Assembly: GCA_032433765.1 (NCBI GenBank)
Contig: JAVIAB010000025.1
Location: 36,044,782-36,108,781 of the forward strand
DNA: 64,000 bases
Direction: 5' to 3'
From: Megaustenia siamemsis
Lineage: Eukaryota > Mollusca > Gastropoda > Stylommatophora > Ariophantidae
Part shown: in pieces, positions 33,107-43,699 of the stretch
Position numbering within the stretch: the stretch's first letter is position 1
Layout of the letters: every line of letters begins with the position of its first letter
Position numbers and translations under genes: made by a program
Notes under the pieces: model-generated
The model's input: the letters and a program-made list of their open reading frames with translations, nothing else
Database searches by the model: none
What the model was told of the DNA's origin: nothing

Positions 33107-34838
33107 TACCACCATCTCTCTGACCTGCATCTACCACCATCTCTCTGACCTACATCTATCACCATCTCTCTAACCTTCATCTACCACCATATCTCTGGCC
33201 TTCATCTACCACCATCGATATATCCTTCACCTACCACCATCTCTCTATCCTTCACCTACCACCATCTCTCTATCCTTCACCTACCACCATCTCTCTAACC
33301 CTCACCTACCACCATCTCTCTAACCTTCACCTACCACCATCTCTATAACCTTCACCTACCACCATCGCTCTGACCTTCACCTACCACCATCTCTCTAACC
33401 TTCATCTACCACCATCTCTCTAACCTTCACCTACCACCATCTCTCTAACCTTCACCTACCACCATCTCTCTAACCTTCACCTACCACCATCTCTCTAACC
33501 TTCACCTACCACCATCTCTCTAACCTTCACCTACCACCATCTCTCTAACCCTCACCTACCACCATCTCTCTAACCTTCACCTACCACCATCTCTCTAACC
33601 TTCACCTACCACCATCTCTCTAACCTTCACCTACCACCATCTCTATAACCTTCACCTACCACCATCTCTCTAACCTTCACCTACCACCATCTCTCTAACC
33701 CTCACCTACCACCATCTCTCTAACCTTCACCTACCACCATCTCTCTAACCTTCACCTACCACCATTTCTCTAACCTTCACCTACCACCATCTCTCTAACC
33801 TTCACCTACCACTATCTCTCTAACCTTCACCTACCACCATCTCTCTAACCTTCACCTACCACCATCTCTCTAACCTTCACCTACCACCATCTCTCTAACC
33901 TTCACCTACCACCATCTCTCTAACCTTCACCTACCACCATCTCTCTAACCTTCACCTACCACCATCTCTCTAACCTTCACCTACCACCATCTCTCTAACC
34001 TTCACCTACCACCATCTCTCTAACCTTCACCTACCACCATCTCTCTAACCTTCACCGACCACCATCTCTCTAACCTTCATCTACCACCATCTCTCTAACC
34101 TTCACCTACCACCATCTCTCTAACCTTCACCTGCCACCATCTCTATAACCTTCACCTACCACCATCTCTCTATCCTTCACCTACCACTATCTCTCTAACC
34201 TTCACCTACCACCATCTCTCTAACCTTCACCTACCACTATCTCTCTAACCTTCACCTACCACCATCTCTCTAACCCTCACCTACCACCATCTCTCTAACC
34301 TTCACCTACCACCATCTCTCTAACCTTCACCGACCACCATCTCTCTAACCTTCACCTACCACCATCTCTCTAACCTTCACCTACCACCATCTCTCTAACC
34401 TTCACCTACCACCATCTCTCTAACCTTCACCTACCACCATCTCTCTAACCTTCACCTACCACCATCTCTCTAACCTTCACCTACCACCATCTCTCTAACC
34501 TTCACCTACCACCATCTCTCTAACCTTCACCTACCACTATCTCTCTAACCTTCACCTACCACCATCTCTCTAACCTTCACCTACCACCATCTCTCTAACC
34601 TTCACCTACCACCATCTCTCTAACCTTCACCTACCACCATCTCTCTAACCTTCACCTACCACCATCTCTCTAACCTTCACCTACCACCATTTCTCTAACC
34701 TTCACCTACCACTATCTCTCTAACCTTCACCTACCACCATCTCTCTAACCTTCACCTACCACCATCTCTCTAACCTTCACCTACCACCATCTCTCTAACC
34801 TTCACCTGCCATCATCGCTCTGACCTTCACCTACCACC
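33107..34838. repeat. 25-bp minisatellite array (about 69 units)
   Basis: The unit is ctaccaccatctctctaacc plus ttcac. Units are more diverged at both ends (atctatcacc, ccatcgatat, ccatcgctctg) and nearly uniform in the middle, the usual pattern of central homogenisation. The plus strand is pyrimidine-rich. Confidence 0.97.
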
Positions 34839-34916
34839 TTGAGAGACTCGCCCTGTGTGGTGGCGAGGTGACGCTGATGGCAGCGTACGTCATCCCACAA
34901 CAAGAGCTAATATGAA

Positions 34917-36040
34917 GACGATCAGAGAAATGTCAGCGAGAAGTCCCCCTATAATAAAGAGATCAGAGAAATGTCAGCGAGACGTCCCCCTATAATAAAG
35001 AGATCAGAGAAATGTCAGCGAGACGTCCCCCTATAATAAAGAGATCAGAGAAATGTCAGCGAGACGTCCCCCTATAATAAAGAGATCAGAGAAATGTCAG
35101 CGAGACGTCCCCCTATAATAAAGAGATCAGAGAAATGTCAGCGAGACGTCCCCCTATAATAAAGAGATCAGAGAAATGTCAGCGAGACGTCCCCCTATAA
35201 TAAAAAGATCAGAGAAATGTCAGCGAGAAGTCCCCCTATAATAAAGAGATCAGAGAAATGTCAGCGAGACGTCCCCCTATAATAAAGAGATCAGAGAAGT
35301 GTCAGCGAGACGTCCCCCTATAATAAAGAGATCAGAGAAATGTCAGCGAGAAGTCCCCCTATAATAAAGAGATCAGAGAAATGTCAGCGAGAAGTCCCCC
35401 TATAATAAAGAGATCAGAGAAATGTCAGCGAGACATCCCCCTATAATAAAGAGATCAGAGAAGTGTCAGCGAGACGTCCCCCTATAATAAAGAGATCAGA
35501 GAAATGTCAGCGAGAAGTCCCCCTATAATAAAGAGATCAGAGAAATGTCAGCGAGAAGTCCCCCTATAATAAAGAGATCAGAGAAATGTCAGCGAGACAT
35601 CCCCCTATAATAAAGAGATCAGAGAAATGTCAGCGAGAAGTCCCCCTATAATAAAGAGATCAGAGAAATGTCAGCGAGACTTCCCCCTATAATAAAGAGA
35701 TCAGAGAAATGACAGCGAGTTGTCCCCCTATAATAAAGAAATCAGAGAAATGTCAGCTCGAAGTCCCCTCTATAATAAAGAGATGAGAAAAATTTCAGCG
35801 AGTAGTCCCCCTATAATAAAGAGATCAGAGAAATGTCAGCGAGAAGTCCCACTATAATAAAGAGATCAGAGAAATGTCAGCGAGAAGTCCCCCTATAATA
35901 AAGAGATCAGAGAAATGTCAGCGAGACGACCCCCTATAATAAAGAGATCAGAGAAATTTCAGCGAGAATTCCCCCTATAATAAAGAGATCAGAGAAATGT
36001 CAGCCAGAAGTCCCACTATAATAAAGAGATCAGAGAAATG
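34917..36040. repeat. 41-bp minisatellite with AATAAA in each unit (about 27 units)
   Basis: The unit is gtccccctataataaagaga plus tcagagaaatgtcagcgagac. Every unit contains aataaa on the plus strand. The last base pair of the gacgtc site varies as gacgtc, gaagtc or gacatc. The right end has more mutations. Confidence 0.97.
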
Positions 36041-36074
36041 CCAATAATGAAATGTGTTACTCTGATCGGGCATT

Positions 36075-36155
36075 GTCCCCGATGGCACTCACAGGAAGCT
36101 CTGCTGGTGATGTATACTATCCAACCAATTGAGCTTTGTTGTATGACTATCATGT
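36075..36155 (-). other. Possible tRNA-like SINE head
   Basis: The minus strand contains aaagctcaattggttggata, resembling a tRNA D-arm/A box, followed by an anticodon-arm-like catcaccagcagag region. No good B box follows. It may be a decayed tRNA-derived insertion. Weak. Confidence 0.2.
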
Positions 36156-36166
36156 GTAAAAATCAT

Positions 36167-36531
36167 TAAAGGCTATGTCTGAAAAGTGTTCCTTGTTGCA
36201 ATATCATATTCCAAGTGCAGCTTGTTGCATGAGCTACTGAGTTAAGTGATCTTTGCACACCGTGAGCTGTGCGTTTCTTCCGTTTTTCAATATTTCGATT
36301 GTTTACGATGAATGATGATATCGTATGACAAGGAACGGACGGCTGTGTTAATTTTCTGTGCGGTTACGCCTTATGTCTTTTGGTGTGTGCTGAGACTGAT
36401 ATGATGGGGACTGCAGCTACCTTTCTTTGTTTGGGAGATGAGTTAGTAATTCGGATGATTCCACTGGCACGGACGGTTGAGAATTATGGATTTTAATTCG
36501 TTTGCAGTGATACCGGGGCCTTCCATAACCA
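36167..36531 (+). mobile_element. Dispersed retroposed repeat, copy B
   Basis: It matches copies A (12695, minus) and C (42905, plus) from aaggctatgtctgaaaag to the shared 3' end ggccttccataacc. It is 5'-truncated relative to them. It contains gagctactgagttaagtg and tgaatgatgatatcgtatga, conserved in all copies. Confidence 0.8.
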
Positions 36532-36884
36532 TAGCCATCTAACCGTTTGTTGAGCAGGTGGCCACGGTTCAATTTTTATTTGTTGCCAAGAAGCTGAATA
36601 GCGCCTTGTATCGCAACACAACTTATCTACGCCTATTTAACGCCCTTATACAGACAGGCAGTGAAGAGATTTCCCAATTGTGGCTGTGTTTTTCCCAACG
36701 AATTCGGTTTCTCTGAGTTATTTGGACTCTGAAAATAGGTCCAGAGGTTTGTCTGGATAAATAGGGCGGCCTGGCGTGCTGCTGGCAACATCACACACGA
36801 GTAACCATTTAAAACAATATGGCTACCATCAACAAATTCTGAGTTCTCATTTGCCAAACTTATACCGGGGTATAAAATCATCAT
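36532..36884. other. Low-copy spacer
   Basis: Mixed DNA without array structure. A minus-strand frame of about 135 codons covers part of it but resembles nothing I know and overlaps a LINE fragment in antisense. Confidence 0.4.
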
Positions 36885-37082
36885 CAAGGGCGTTCTTCTC
36901 GAGAATGCATGGAAAAAGACCAAGAGGAAGACCCAGAAGAAGATGGATAGATGCAGTGACAGAGACATGTAACAACAAAGGAAAATCACTATAAAATAAT
37001 TCAGGACATCTATTCCATAATTCAGACAATTCGAGCAGCACAAGAACGAGAAATGATATAAACCACGACACCTTTTAGGTAT
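36885..37082 (+). pseudogene. LINE C-terminal fragment
   Basis: The plus-strand frame reads RMHGKRPRGRPRRRWIDAVT, followed after a stop/shift by IIQDIYSIIQTIRAAQERE. The KRPRGRPRRRWID box is the conserved basic tail of RTE-like LINE polyproteins. No more of the element remains. Confidence 0.7.
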
Positions 37083-37763
37083 CAGTGAGAGAGAAAAGTA
37101 GAAGATACCGGGGTAATCAACTGTCTTATTTTTGTTAATTTTTATCTGTATTTATTATTTAACCAATCCTTTCTTGTTTTAGTTATTTATTTTTTTGTTG
37201 ATTTTTTTTATCTAAGCATTTTGTAAATTTATCTTTGTTGATTGTTACTGTTTCCCCTTCTTGTATTTGAAGATATTTGAGAATTCCCAAATCTTCCTCT
37301 GCAGGCCATTTCCCAGCATGCCTCACAAGTATGACCTTGATGACATTTTACCACACGTGACGTTAATCTAATTTTGTCACAAGACAGAATGTTCTACTTG
37401 GTTGATTGATTAAAGACGTCAATCAAAGATTGAGGCCAATCAATCAATTAATCCCTTCTCCGACGTTTAATCTGCAGTTATTCCTTCAAGGGAGTTCACT
37501 ATTAAGGACTGTAGACTATATTTTGTACAGTTACAATAATAGCATTTATTATTATTATTAATTATTATTATTAATTATTATTATTAATTATTATTATTAA
37601 TTATTATTATTAATAATACGACTTTTTTTCTAACCAAATTAAAAAAAAAAAAACCGATCAGAACTCTACCATCCTTCCATCCACATAACTAGAAAATCCT
37701 GATATGCCAGGCCTTTGATGTACTTACATTTGTCGAATTAATATTACATGTATCAAACGATAT
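37083..37763. other. AT-rich spacer with a TTA/ATT microsatellite
   Basis: The stretch is AT-rich without coding frames. Positions about 37545-37620 are a (ATTATTATTA)-type microsatellite, followed by poly-T and poly-A runs near 37625-37655. Confidence 0.6.
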
Positions 37764-38336
37764 CATCATCATTATCATGTGCCATACCGGTTGGCGTAGG
37801 TGGTCATGTCCCTCCACAATCTTCTATCTACAGTGCATCGCATCAGTTCTGTTGTTGACTGTTTTCCATGTCATGACACCAAGCTATCCAGTATTTTCTC
37901 TCTTTGTTGCCCACGATCTCTCTTTCCTTTTATTTTGCCAGTTGTAACCAAGTATTCCAATTTTCCTCTTCTCATGATGTGCCCGAAAAATGGTGATTGC
38001 TTCTTTCTGATGTTTTTTAAGAGCTCCCTTTTTTGTGTTGGCCTCTTTGAGAACTTCCTCATTGGTCTTTTTAGCTGTCCAGGGAACTTTCAACATTCTT
38101 CTGAGAAATCCCATCTCTGTGGCCTCCAATCGTCTTTTCATTTGTTTGTCCACTGTCCATGATTCGCTTCCATAGGTCAGAATTGGTTCTATAAAGCACC
38201 GATGAACTCTCTTTCTCATTTCAAATACTTGGGCACAATAATAACATCAGATGGGAGATGCACCACAGAAATAAAAAGCAGAATAGCTCAGGCCAAAATG
38301 GCATCTCAGAAGGTTAAAAATATCTTATGCAACAAC
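37764..38336 (-). pseudogene. RTE-type LINE with a 5' inversion
   Basis: Positions 38219-37764 encode on the minus strand VHRCFIEPILTYGSESWTVD, MGFLRRMLKVPWTAKKTNEE and FFGHIMRRGKLEYLVTTGK, ending in a GAT-rich 3' tail. The sense-upstream part, HFKYLGTIITSDGRCTTEIK and SRIAQAKMASQKVKNILC, lies at 38219-38336 in the opposite orientation. The junction carries 3-4 bases of overlap (tcat). About seven codons between the parts are missing. A 7-bp repeat acgatat flanks the whole (37757-37763, 38337-38343). These are the marks of twin priming. Confidence 0.8.
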
Positions 38337-38588
38337 ACGATATTATATTGTTCTATTTATCAAATGAACATTAAAACATCCAGCTAGCCAGATCAATGAT
38401 TTTACTATTTAAAAAAAAAAACAAAAAAAAACACGGCTCTGACATTAAATAAGTATCTTTTTTTATAAGAGCTGACACGTTCGGCTCATCACAGTGTTCT
38501 CGAGTGTGTTGCTTGCTCTTCCAAAAGGTTGCTATGAGGATTTAACGTTGAGTTAAGAGTTTACAAACATAGAGGAAGCCAACTGACT

Positions 38589-38852
38589 TCATGAGTTTTC
38601 ACATCCTTTATTTGCAGAGATGCGCTTGTCTGTGTCAGATGTAGATTCCTCTGGGATAAGCCCCACATTGAGCAGGGAGTTTGGGATGCTGTTGATTGCG
38701 TTTACTTGCTGCAGTAGTGTAGCAGGCATTTTGTTTTCTATCAGGAATTCACGGAAATCACTTACAGAATGTCAATCTGGAATCCTCAGCTTCTTACACA
38801 CAGTCTCAGCGAAAAGAACAATGTCTTTTATAGAATGTGTGTCTCTTCTTTA
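38589..38852 (-). pseudogene. Unidentified coding fragment with one internal stop
   Basis: A minus-strand frame reads DIVLFAETVCKKLRIPD, a TGA at 38772-38774, then HSVSDFREFLIENKMPATLL, VNAINSIPNSLLNVGLIPEE and a TGA at 38589-38591. Composition on both sides of the internal TGA is protein-like and in the same frame. It may be a pseudogene exon or a C-to-T error in CGA. An acceptor-like ttctatttaaag lies at its upstream edge. Family not recognised; it is not like the LINEs here. Confidence 0.35.
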
Positions 38853-38889
38853 AATAGAAGGTGACTTTCTTCGTTACAAGCTGCCATAA

Positions 38890-39066
38890 GCTATAGTAGG
38901 TTCAAGAGAAAGCTATAGTAGGTTCAAGAGAAAGCTATAGTAGGTTCAAGAGAAAGCTATAGTAGGTTCAAGAGAAAGCTATAGTAGGTTTAAGAGAAAG
39001 CTATAGTAGGTTCAAGAGAAAGCTATACTAGGTTCAAGAGAAAGCTATAGTAGGTTCAAGAGAACC
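38890..39066. repeat. 22-bp repeat (8 units)
   Basis: The unit is gctatagtaggttcaagaga plus aa, nearly perfect. Confidence 0.95.
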
Positions 39067-39107
39067 ATATATTTATTGATCGATTGTCTACTCCCTTTTC
39101 TAAAATT

Positions 39108-39192
39108 GTTCCTTTAAAGCAACAATTTAGACTGCTCTTTAAAGCAACAATTTAGACTGCTCTTTAAAGCAACAATTTAGACTGCTCTTGCT
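39108..39192. repeat. 25-bp repeat (3 units)
   Basis: The unit is ctctttaaagcaacaattta plus gactg, perfect. To its right, 39220-39400 holds imperfect roughly 46-bp repeats around gtcatgtctcatatctttgt. Confidence 0.9.
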
Positions 39193-39392
39193 GCTTTCAT
39201 AATATGATAATAAGACCCACCACTTGTGTGGTGTCAGTCATGTCTTATAACTTTATGTGCATGTTTATGTTAGTCATGTGTCATATATCTTGATGTGTGT
39301 CAGTGTTAGTCATGCCTCGTTTCGTTGTGTGCATGTCTGTGTTGGCCACATCTCATATCTTTGTGTGTGCATGTCTGTGTTAGTCACCTCTA

Positions 39393-39686
39393 GTGACTCG
39401 GGCAGATGGTGCTCGTAAACCTGGGAGGGCCGACCATCTAAGGGCAGAATCCCCCTACAGAAAAGACAATCTGCTGCCTTGCAGGAAGATTGTGGACAAT
39501 CAAAAGCTAGGGAAAGCAAACCTGAATAAAATGCTGGCTGAAATCGGATGCACTGGGCCACTGGCGCAGAACACAGAGCAACGTATTAACGGGTGTTCGG
39601 TCAGAGTGGATCTGCCAGACTCTAATTGTGATGTTCTGTCTGTGGGGGCGATCAACACACTTAACCTGACAGCTGACTTCATGTGA
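39393..39686 (+). other. Uncharacterised 97-codon ORF
   Basis: This is a plus-strand frame from ATG to TGA with protein-like composition (LLPCRKIVDNQKLGKANLNK, VRVDLPDSNCDVLSVGAINT). It has no domain I know. Overlapping minus frames are also open. It could be a LINE 5' piece or chance; not called as a gene. Confidence 0.2.
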
Positions 39687-39721
39687 GAGTCTGGAATCCT
39701 ACTCTGATTGAGTCCTGATCG

Positions 39722-39722
39722 C

Positions 39723-39764
<42 letters not shown>

Positions 39765-39800
39765 TGAGAGAGAGAGTGAGAGAGAGAGAGTGAGAGAGAG
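39722..39800. repeat. (GA)n microsatellite
   Basis: Runs of gagagaga are interrupted by aaag and gtga. Confidence 0.95.
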
Positions 39801-40149
39801 ACCCGCCATTTCCTGTCTCCAAATGACCCAACCCCTTTCTCAAGTGAAGATTAAAATGTTGTAATTTTGTCTTAACGGTGGACATGTCACTTGTAGCTTG
39901 TCTTTATTACAAATTCGGCGCCAATACCAAGCGGTAATTATAATTGCAGTAGTTGCTGGGTCATACGATACCAGTCCAGCAAACCCTTAAATTACTTTTA
40001 AAATGTGTATCTCGAAACATTTAAACTCATAAAAGCAAACATGAAAACGTTCGACTGAAAAGAGTTCTCATTTTTATTTACTAATTGACTATTGAGCTGG
40101 CATTTGCCTTGATGGCTTCAAGAGTAGCCACGACGTTAAGAAAATCACA
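39801..40149. other. Low-copy spacer
   Basis: Mixed sequence; no frame, RNA gene or array seen. Confidence 0.5.
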
Positions 40150-40860
40150 GAAATTTATGCCAGAATTGGCAAACTTTAACATTAGCCAGGACACGACAAA
40201 AGTCATCACACGTTCTGCTAGAATTGATAAACTTCAACATTAGCCAGGACACGACAAAAGTCATCGCAGGTTCTGCTAGAATTGATAAACTTTAATATTA
40301 GCCAGGACACGACAAAAGTCATCACACATTCTGCTAGAATTGATAAACTTTAACATTAGCCAGGACACGACAAAAGTCATCAAACGTTCTGCTAGAATTG
40401 ATAAACTTTAACATTAGCTAGGACACGACAAAAGTCATCAAACGTTCTACTAGAATTGGTAAACTTTAACATTAGCTAGGACACGACAAAAGTCATCAAA
40501 CGTTCTGCTAGAATTGATAAACTTTAACATTAGCTAGGACACGACAAAAGTCATCACACGTTCTGCTAGAATTGATAAACTTTAACATTAGCTAGGACAC
40601 GACAAAAGTCATCAAACGTTCTGCTAGAATTGATAAACTTTAACATTAGCCAGGACACGACAAAAGTCATCACACGTTCTGCTAGAATTGATAAACTTTA
40701 ACATTAGCCAGGACACGACAAAAGTCATCAAACGTTCTGCTAGAATTGATAAACTTTAACATTAGCTAGGACACGACAAAAGTCATCAAACGTTCTGCTA
40801 GAGTTGATAAACTTTAACATTAGCCAGGACACGACAAAAGTCATCACACGTTCTGCTAGG
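40150..40860. repeat. 59-bp minisatellite, unrelated to the first (12 units)
   Basis: The unit begins cgttctgctagaattgataa and continues actttaacattagc, then aggacacgacaaaagtcatc. It has the same period as the array at 61-6316 but no visible sequence relationship. Confidence 0.95.
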
Positions 40861-40962
40861 ATAGACTGACTTCAACAACTTCAGCAGTAGCCTGGTCACA
40901 AAATAATCTTCCACAGAGGGCAAAGACACATCAAATCATTGCCCTCATAGCAGCAGATGCTT

Positions 40963-41960
40963 TTGTGCTCGTGTTGGCATCTCATTGCAGCATCCTGTAC
41001 TCGTGTTGCAATCTCATTGCAGCATCCTGTACTCGTGTTGTCATCTCATTGCAGCATTCTGTACTCCTTTTGACATCTCATTGCAGCATTCTGTACTCCT
41101 TTTGACATCTCATTGCAGCATCCTGTACTCGTGTTGGCATCTCATTGCAGCATCCTGTACTCGTGTTGGCATCTCATTGCAGCATTCCGTGCTCGTGTTG
41201 CCATCTCATTGCATCATCCTGTACTCGTGTTGCCATCTCATTGCAGCATCCTGTACTCGTGTTGCCATCTCATTGCAGCATCCTATACTCGTGTTGCCAT
41301 CTCATTGCAGCATTCCGTGCTCGTGTTGCCATCTCATTGCAGCATTCCGTGCTCGTGTTGCCATCTCATTGCAGCATTCTGTACTCGTGTTGCCATCTCA
41401 TTGCAGCATCCTGTACTCGTGTTGCCATCTCATTGCAGCATCCTGTACTCGTGTTGCCATCTCATTGCAGCATTCCGTGCTCTTGTTGGCCATCTCATTG
41501 CAGCATTCTGTACTCGTGTTGCCATCTCATTGCAGCATTCCGTGCTCGTGTTGCCATCTCATTGCAGCATTCTATACTCGTGTTGCCATCTCATTGCAGC
41601 ATTCCGTGCTCTTGTTGGCCATCTCATTGCAGCATTCTGTACTCGTGTTGCCATCTCATTGCAGCATTCCGTGCTCTTGTTGGCCATCTCATTGCAGCAT
41701 TCCGTGCTCTTGTTGGCCATCTCATTGCAGCATCCTGTACTCGTGTTGCCATCTCATTGCAGCATCCTGTACTCGTGTTGTCATCTCATTGCAGCATCCT
41801 GTACTCGTGTTGCCATCTCATTACAGCATTCCGTGCTCTTGTTGGCCATCTCATTGCAGCATTCCGTGCTCGTATTGGCCGTCTCATTGCAGCATTCCGT
41901 GCTCGTGTTGGCCGTCTCATTGCAGCATTCCGTGCTCGTGTTGGAGGTCTCATTGCAGCA
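40963..41960. repeat. 32-bp minisatellite array (about 31 units)
   Basis: The unit is gcagcatcctgtactcgtgt plus tgccatctcatt. Variants are cctgtactcg, ccgtgctcg and ccgtgctcttgttgg. Because the mean period is not a multiple of three, all three plus frames rotate and stay open for about 300 codons. These are not genes. Confidence 0.97.
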
Positions 41961-42022
41961 TACCTTAACCACTGTGACCAATCAATGAAAGAACAGCAAA
42001 CACAGTTCCTTCAATGCCACAG

Positions 42023-42182
42023 CCATCTATAGATTTACAAAGGCCTACAGGCTGACAGGAAATTCCCGGAAAACCTCCAACTAGCGTGACGTTTTCAGCA
42101 GGGTGGTTGTGGTAACGTCAGGCATGTTGGAGAGCTTCCGATTGTATTTTCTGCCCGCGGGCCTTTGTAGATCTGTAGATGG
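42023..42182. repeat. Inverted repeat with 24-bp arms
   Basis: ccatctatagatttacaaag at 42023-42042 (arm to 42046) pairs with the reverse complement of 42159-42182: 21 of 24 positions match, and all three mismatches are C/T. The 112-bp loop contains a shorter inner pair, tgacgtt and aacgtca. It could be a MITE-like remnant or a hairpin; no flanking duplication was found. Confidence 0.6.
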
Positions 42183-42904
42183 TTATGCTTCAGTCCGTAC
42201 CATACAAAGGATACAGGAAAGTTGCGTACGTCTATACGGATCAGAAAGTTTGGGAATAAGATAAAAGGTGACGTTATAACTGACATCATTCTGGGGAGTG
42301 TTTCACGCGCTTATAAGAGATCCAGAAATAATTGTCAGAATCATCACACAACAAACATCAGAGGGAAGTAAATCATGGACAATCTGACAAGACGTCACAA
42401 GCAACCACTAATTGCTTTGTCGATCTGTGACGAACGAGATAAGAAGATTATTTATCGGACTGCTATAATTATTATTTTTAGAGTATAAATGATGAACTAC
42501 TTGTTACATCTGTGCCGCTAAAGCGAAGTTGTACGCCGGCAACAGTCTATTTTTGACAAATCAAGTGTTGTGAATGAGACCTTCCAACGTTTAGACTTGA
42601 TCTGCGCTTAACGTCACAATGGCGCTGTTCATGACCGTTGTTGGAATTCCTTGACGCAAGTTATTGCCATGTTACTTATTAATGTAAAGTACTTCGTCAG
42701 CCACAGTTTTATCTCTTTAGGAAATTTGCACCGTGTTTTGTTCGTCGTAAGCTGCTTTCACTAGAGTAATTAGGAATCTAAAGGGAGCGAAATTGTGTGT
42801 ACGACATTTTTGTGTGCACGTCATCGTAATGGCTCATCACACATCCCTAGATCGGCCGTACGATAATCTTACGGTCTGTTGTTTGATGTGCGACGGGGAT
42901 AATC
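42183..42904. other. Low-copy spacer
   Basis: CpG-containing, non-repetitive DNA without a frame longer than about 65 codons. It could hold regulatory sequence but nothing specific can be supported. Confidence 0.4.
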
Positions 42905-43432
42905 TTGCGACTAACTGTGTGTCTAAATATTCGGAATTGGAGTCAACAACGATGGCCTAACATCATCAAGCGTTATACATTTTTTTTTTTAATACGACGA
43001 TCATCATTTTCAAAGGACGTGAACTTCCGGTATATTGTGGATAGGCGACGGGAACCATTGAAGGTTATGCATGAAAAGTGTTCCTTGTTGCAGTTTCTTC
43101 ATATTTCAAGTCCGGCTTGTTGCAGGAGCTACTGAGTTAAGTGCTCTGTGCACACCGTGAGCTGTGTCTCGTCCGTTTTTATCATGTTTCGATATTCCAA
43201 TAATTTACGATGAATGATGATATCGTATGACAGGGAACAGTTGGCTGTGTTCACAGTCTGCTCGGTTTCTCCTTATGTCTTTTGGCGTGTGCTGAGACTG
43301 CTACGATGGGGACTACAGTTACCTTTCTTTGTTTGGGAGATGAGATATTAATTCGGATGATTACGCTGGCACGGGCGGTTGAGCAATTATGGATTTTAAT
43401 TCGTTTGCAGTGACACCGGGGCCTTCCATAAC
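42905..43432 (+). mobile_element. Dispersed retroposed repeat, copy C
   Basis: It matches copy A over its whole length and copy B over the 3' 365 bp, ending ggccttccataacc followed by aaataacc. At its left end the frame LCV(stop)IFGIGVNNDGLTSSS parallels LCVYMFGIGVINDGLTSSS in the ORF at 13122-14207. Copies A and C therefore share the tail of that coding sequence. Confidence 0.8.
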
Positions 43433-43619
43433 CAAATAACCAAATTATTATTTATAGACATTCATTCTTCATGTTAAATCTAGCGTCACTGACACTTGGT
43501 GTATATAATCACAGTAGTTGCATGTCATAAACACGAGTCCAGTAACCAAAGCTTAGAAATACTTATCAAATATGTATCTCGAAGTGTTAAAAGTTAATCG
43601 GAAAGCAATCCCCCTGAGC

Positions 43620-43622
<3 letters not shown>

Positions 43623-43676
<54 letters not shown>
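43623..43676. repeat. (TA)n microsatellite
   Basis: About 26 perfect TA dinucleotides lie directly left of a LINE copy. Between copy C and here (43433-43622) nothing is recognised. Confidence 0.97.
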
Positions 43677-43678
<2 letters not shown>

Positions 43679-43699
43679 CTGTACATATATATGCATCAA

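Noticed and set aside
33107..36040. CRISPR-like regular repeats
   Set aside because: Units are directly adjacent with no unique spacers, and the context is an animal genome without cas genes.
36633..37043. 136-codon minus-strand ORF
   Set aside because: It is largely antisense to a LINE fragment (36885-37082) and has no recognisable domain.
38772..38774. Selenocysteine codon in the minus-strand fragment
   Set aside because: There is no family match and no SECIS element was seen. A point mutation or sequencing error is simpler.
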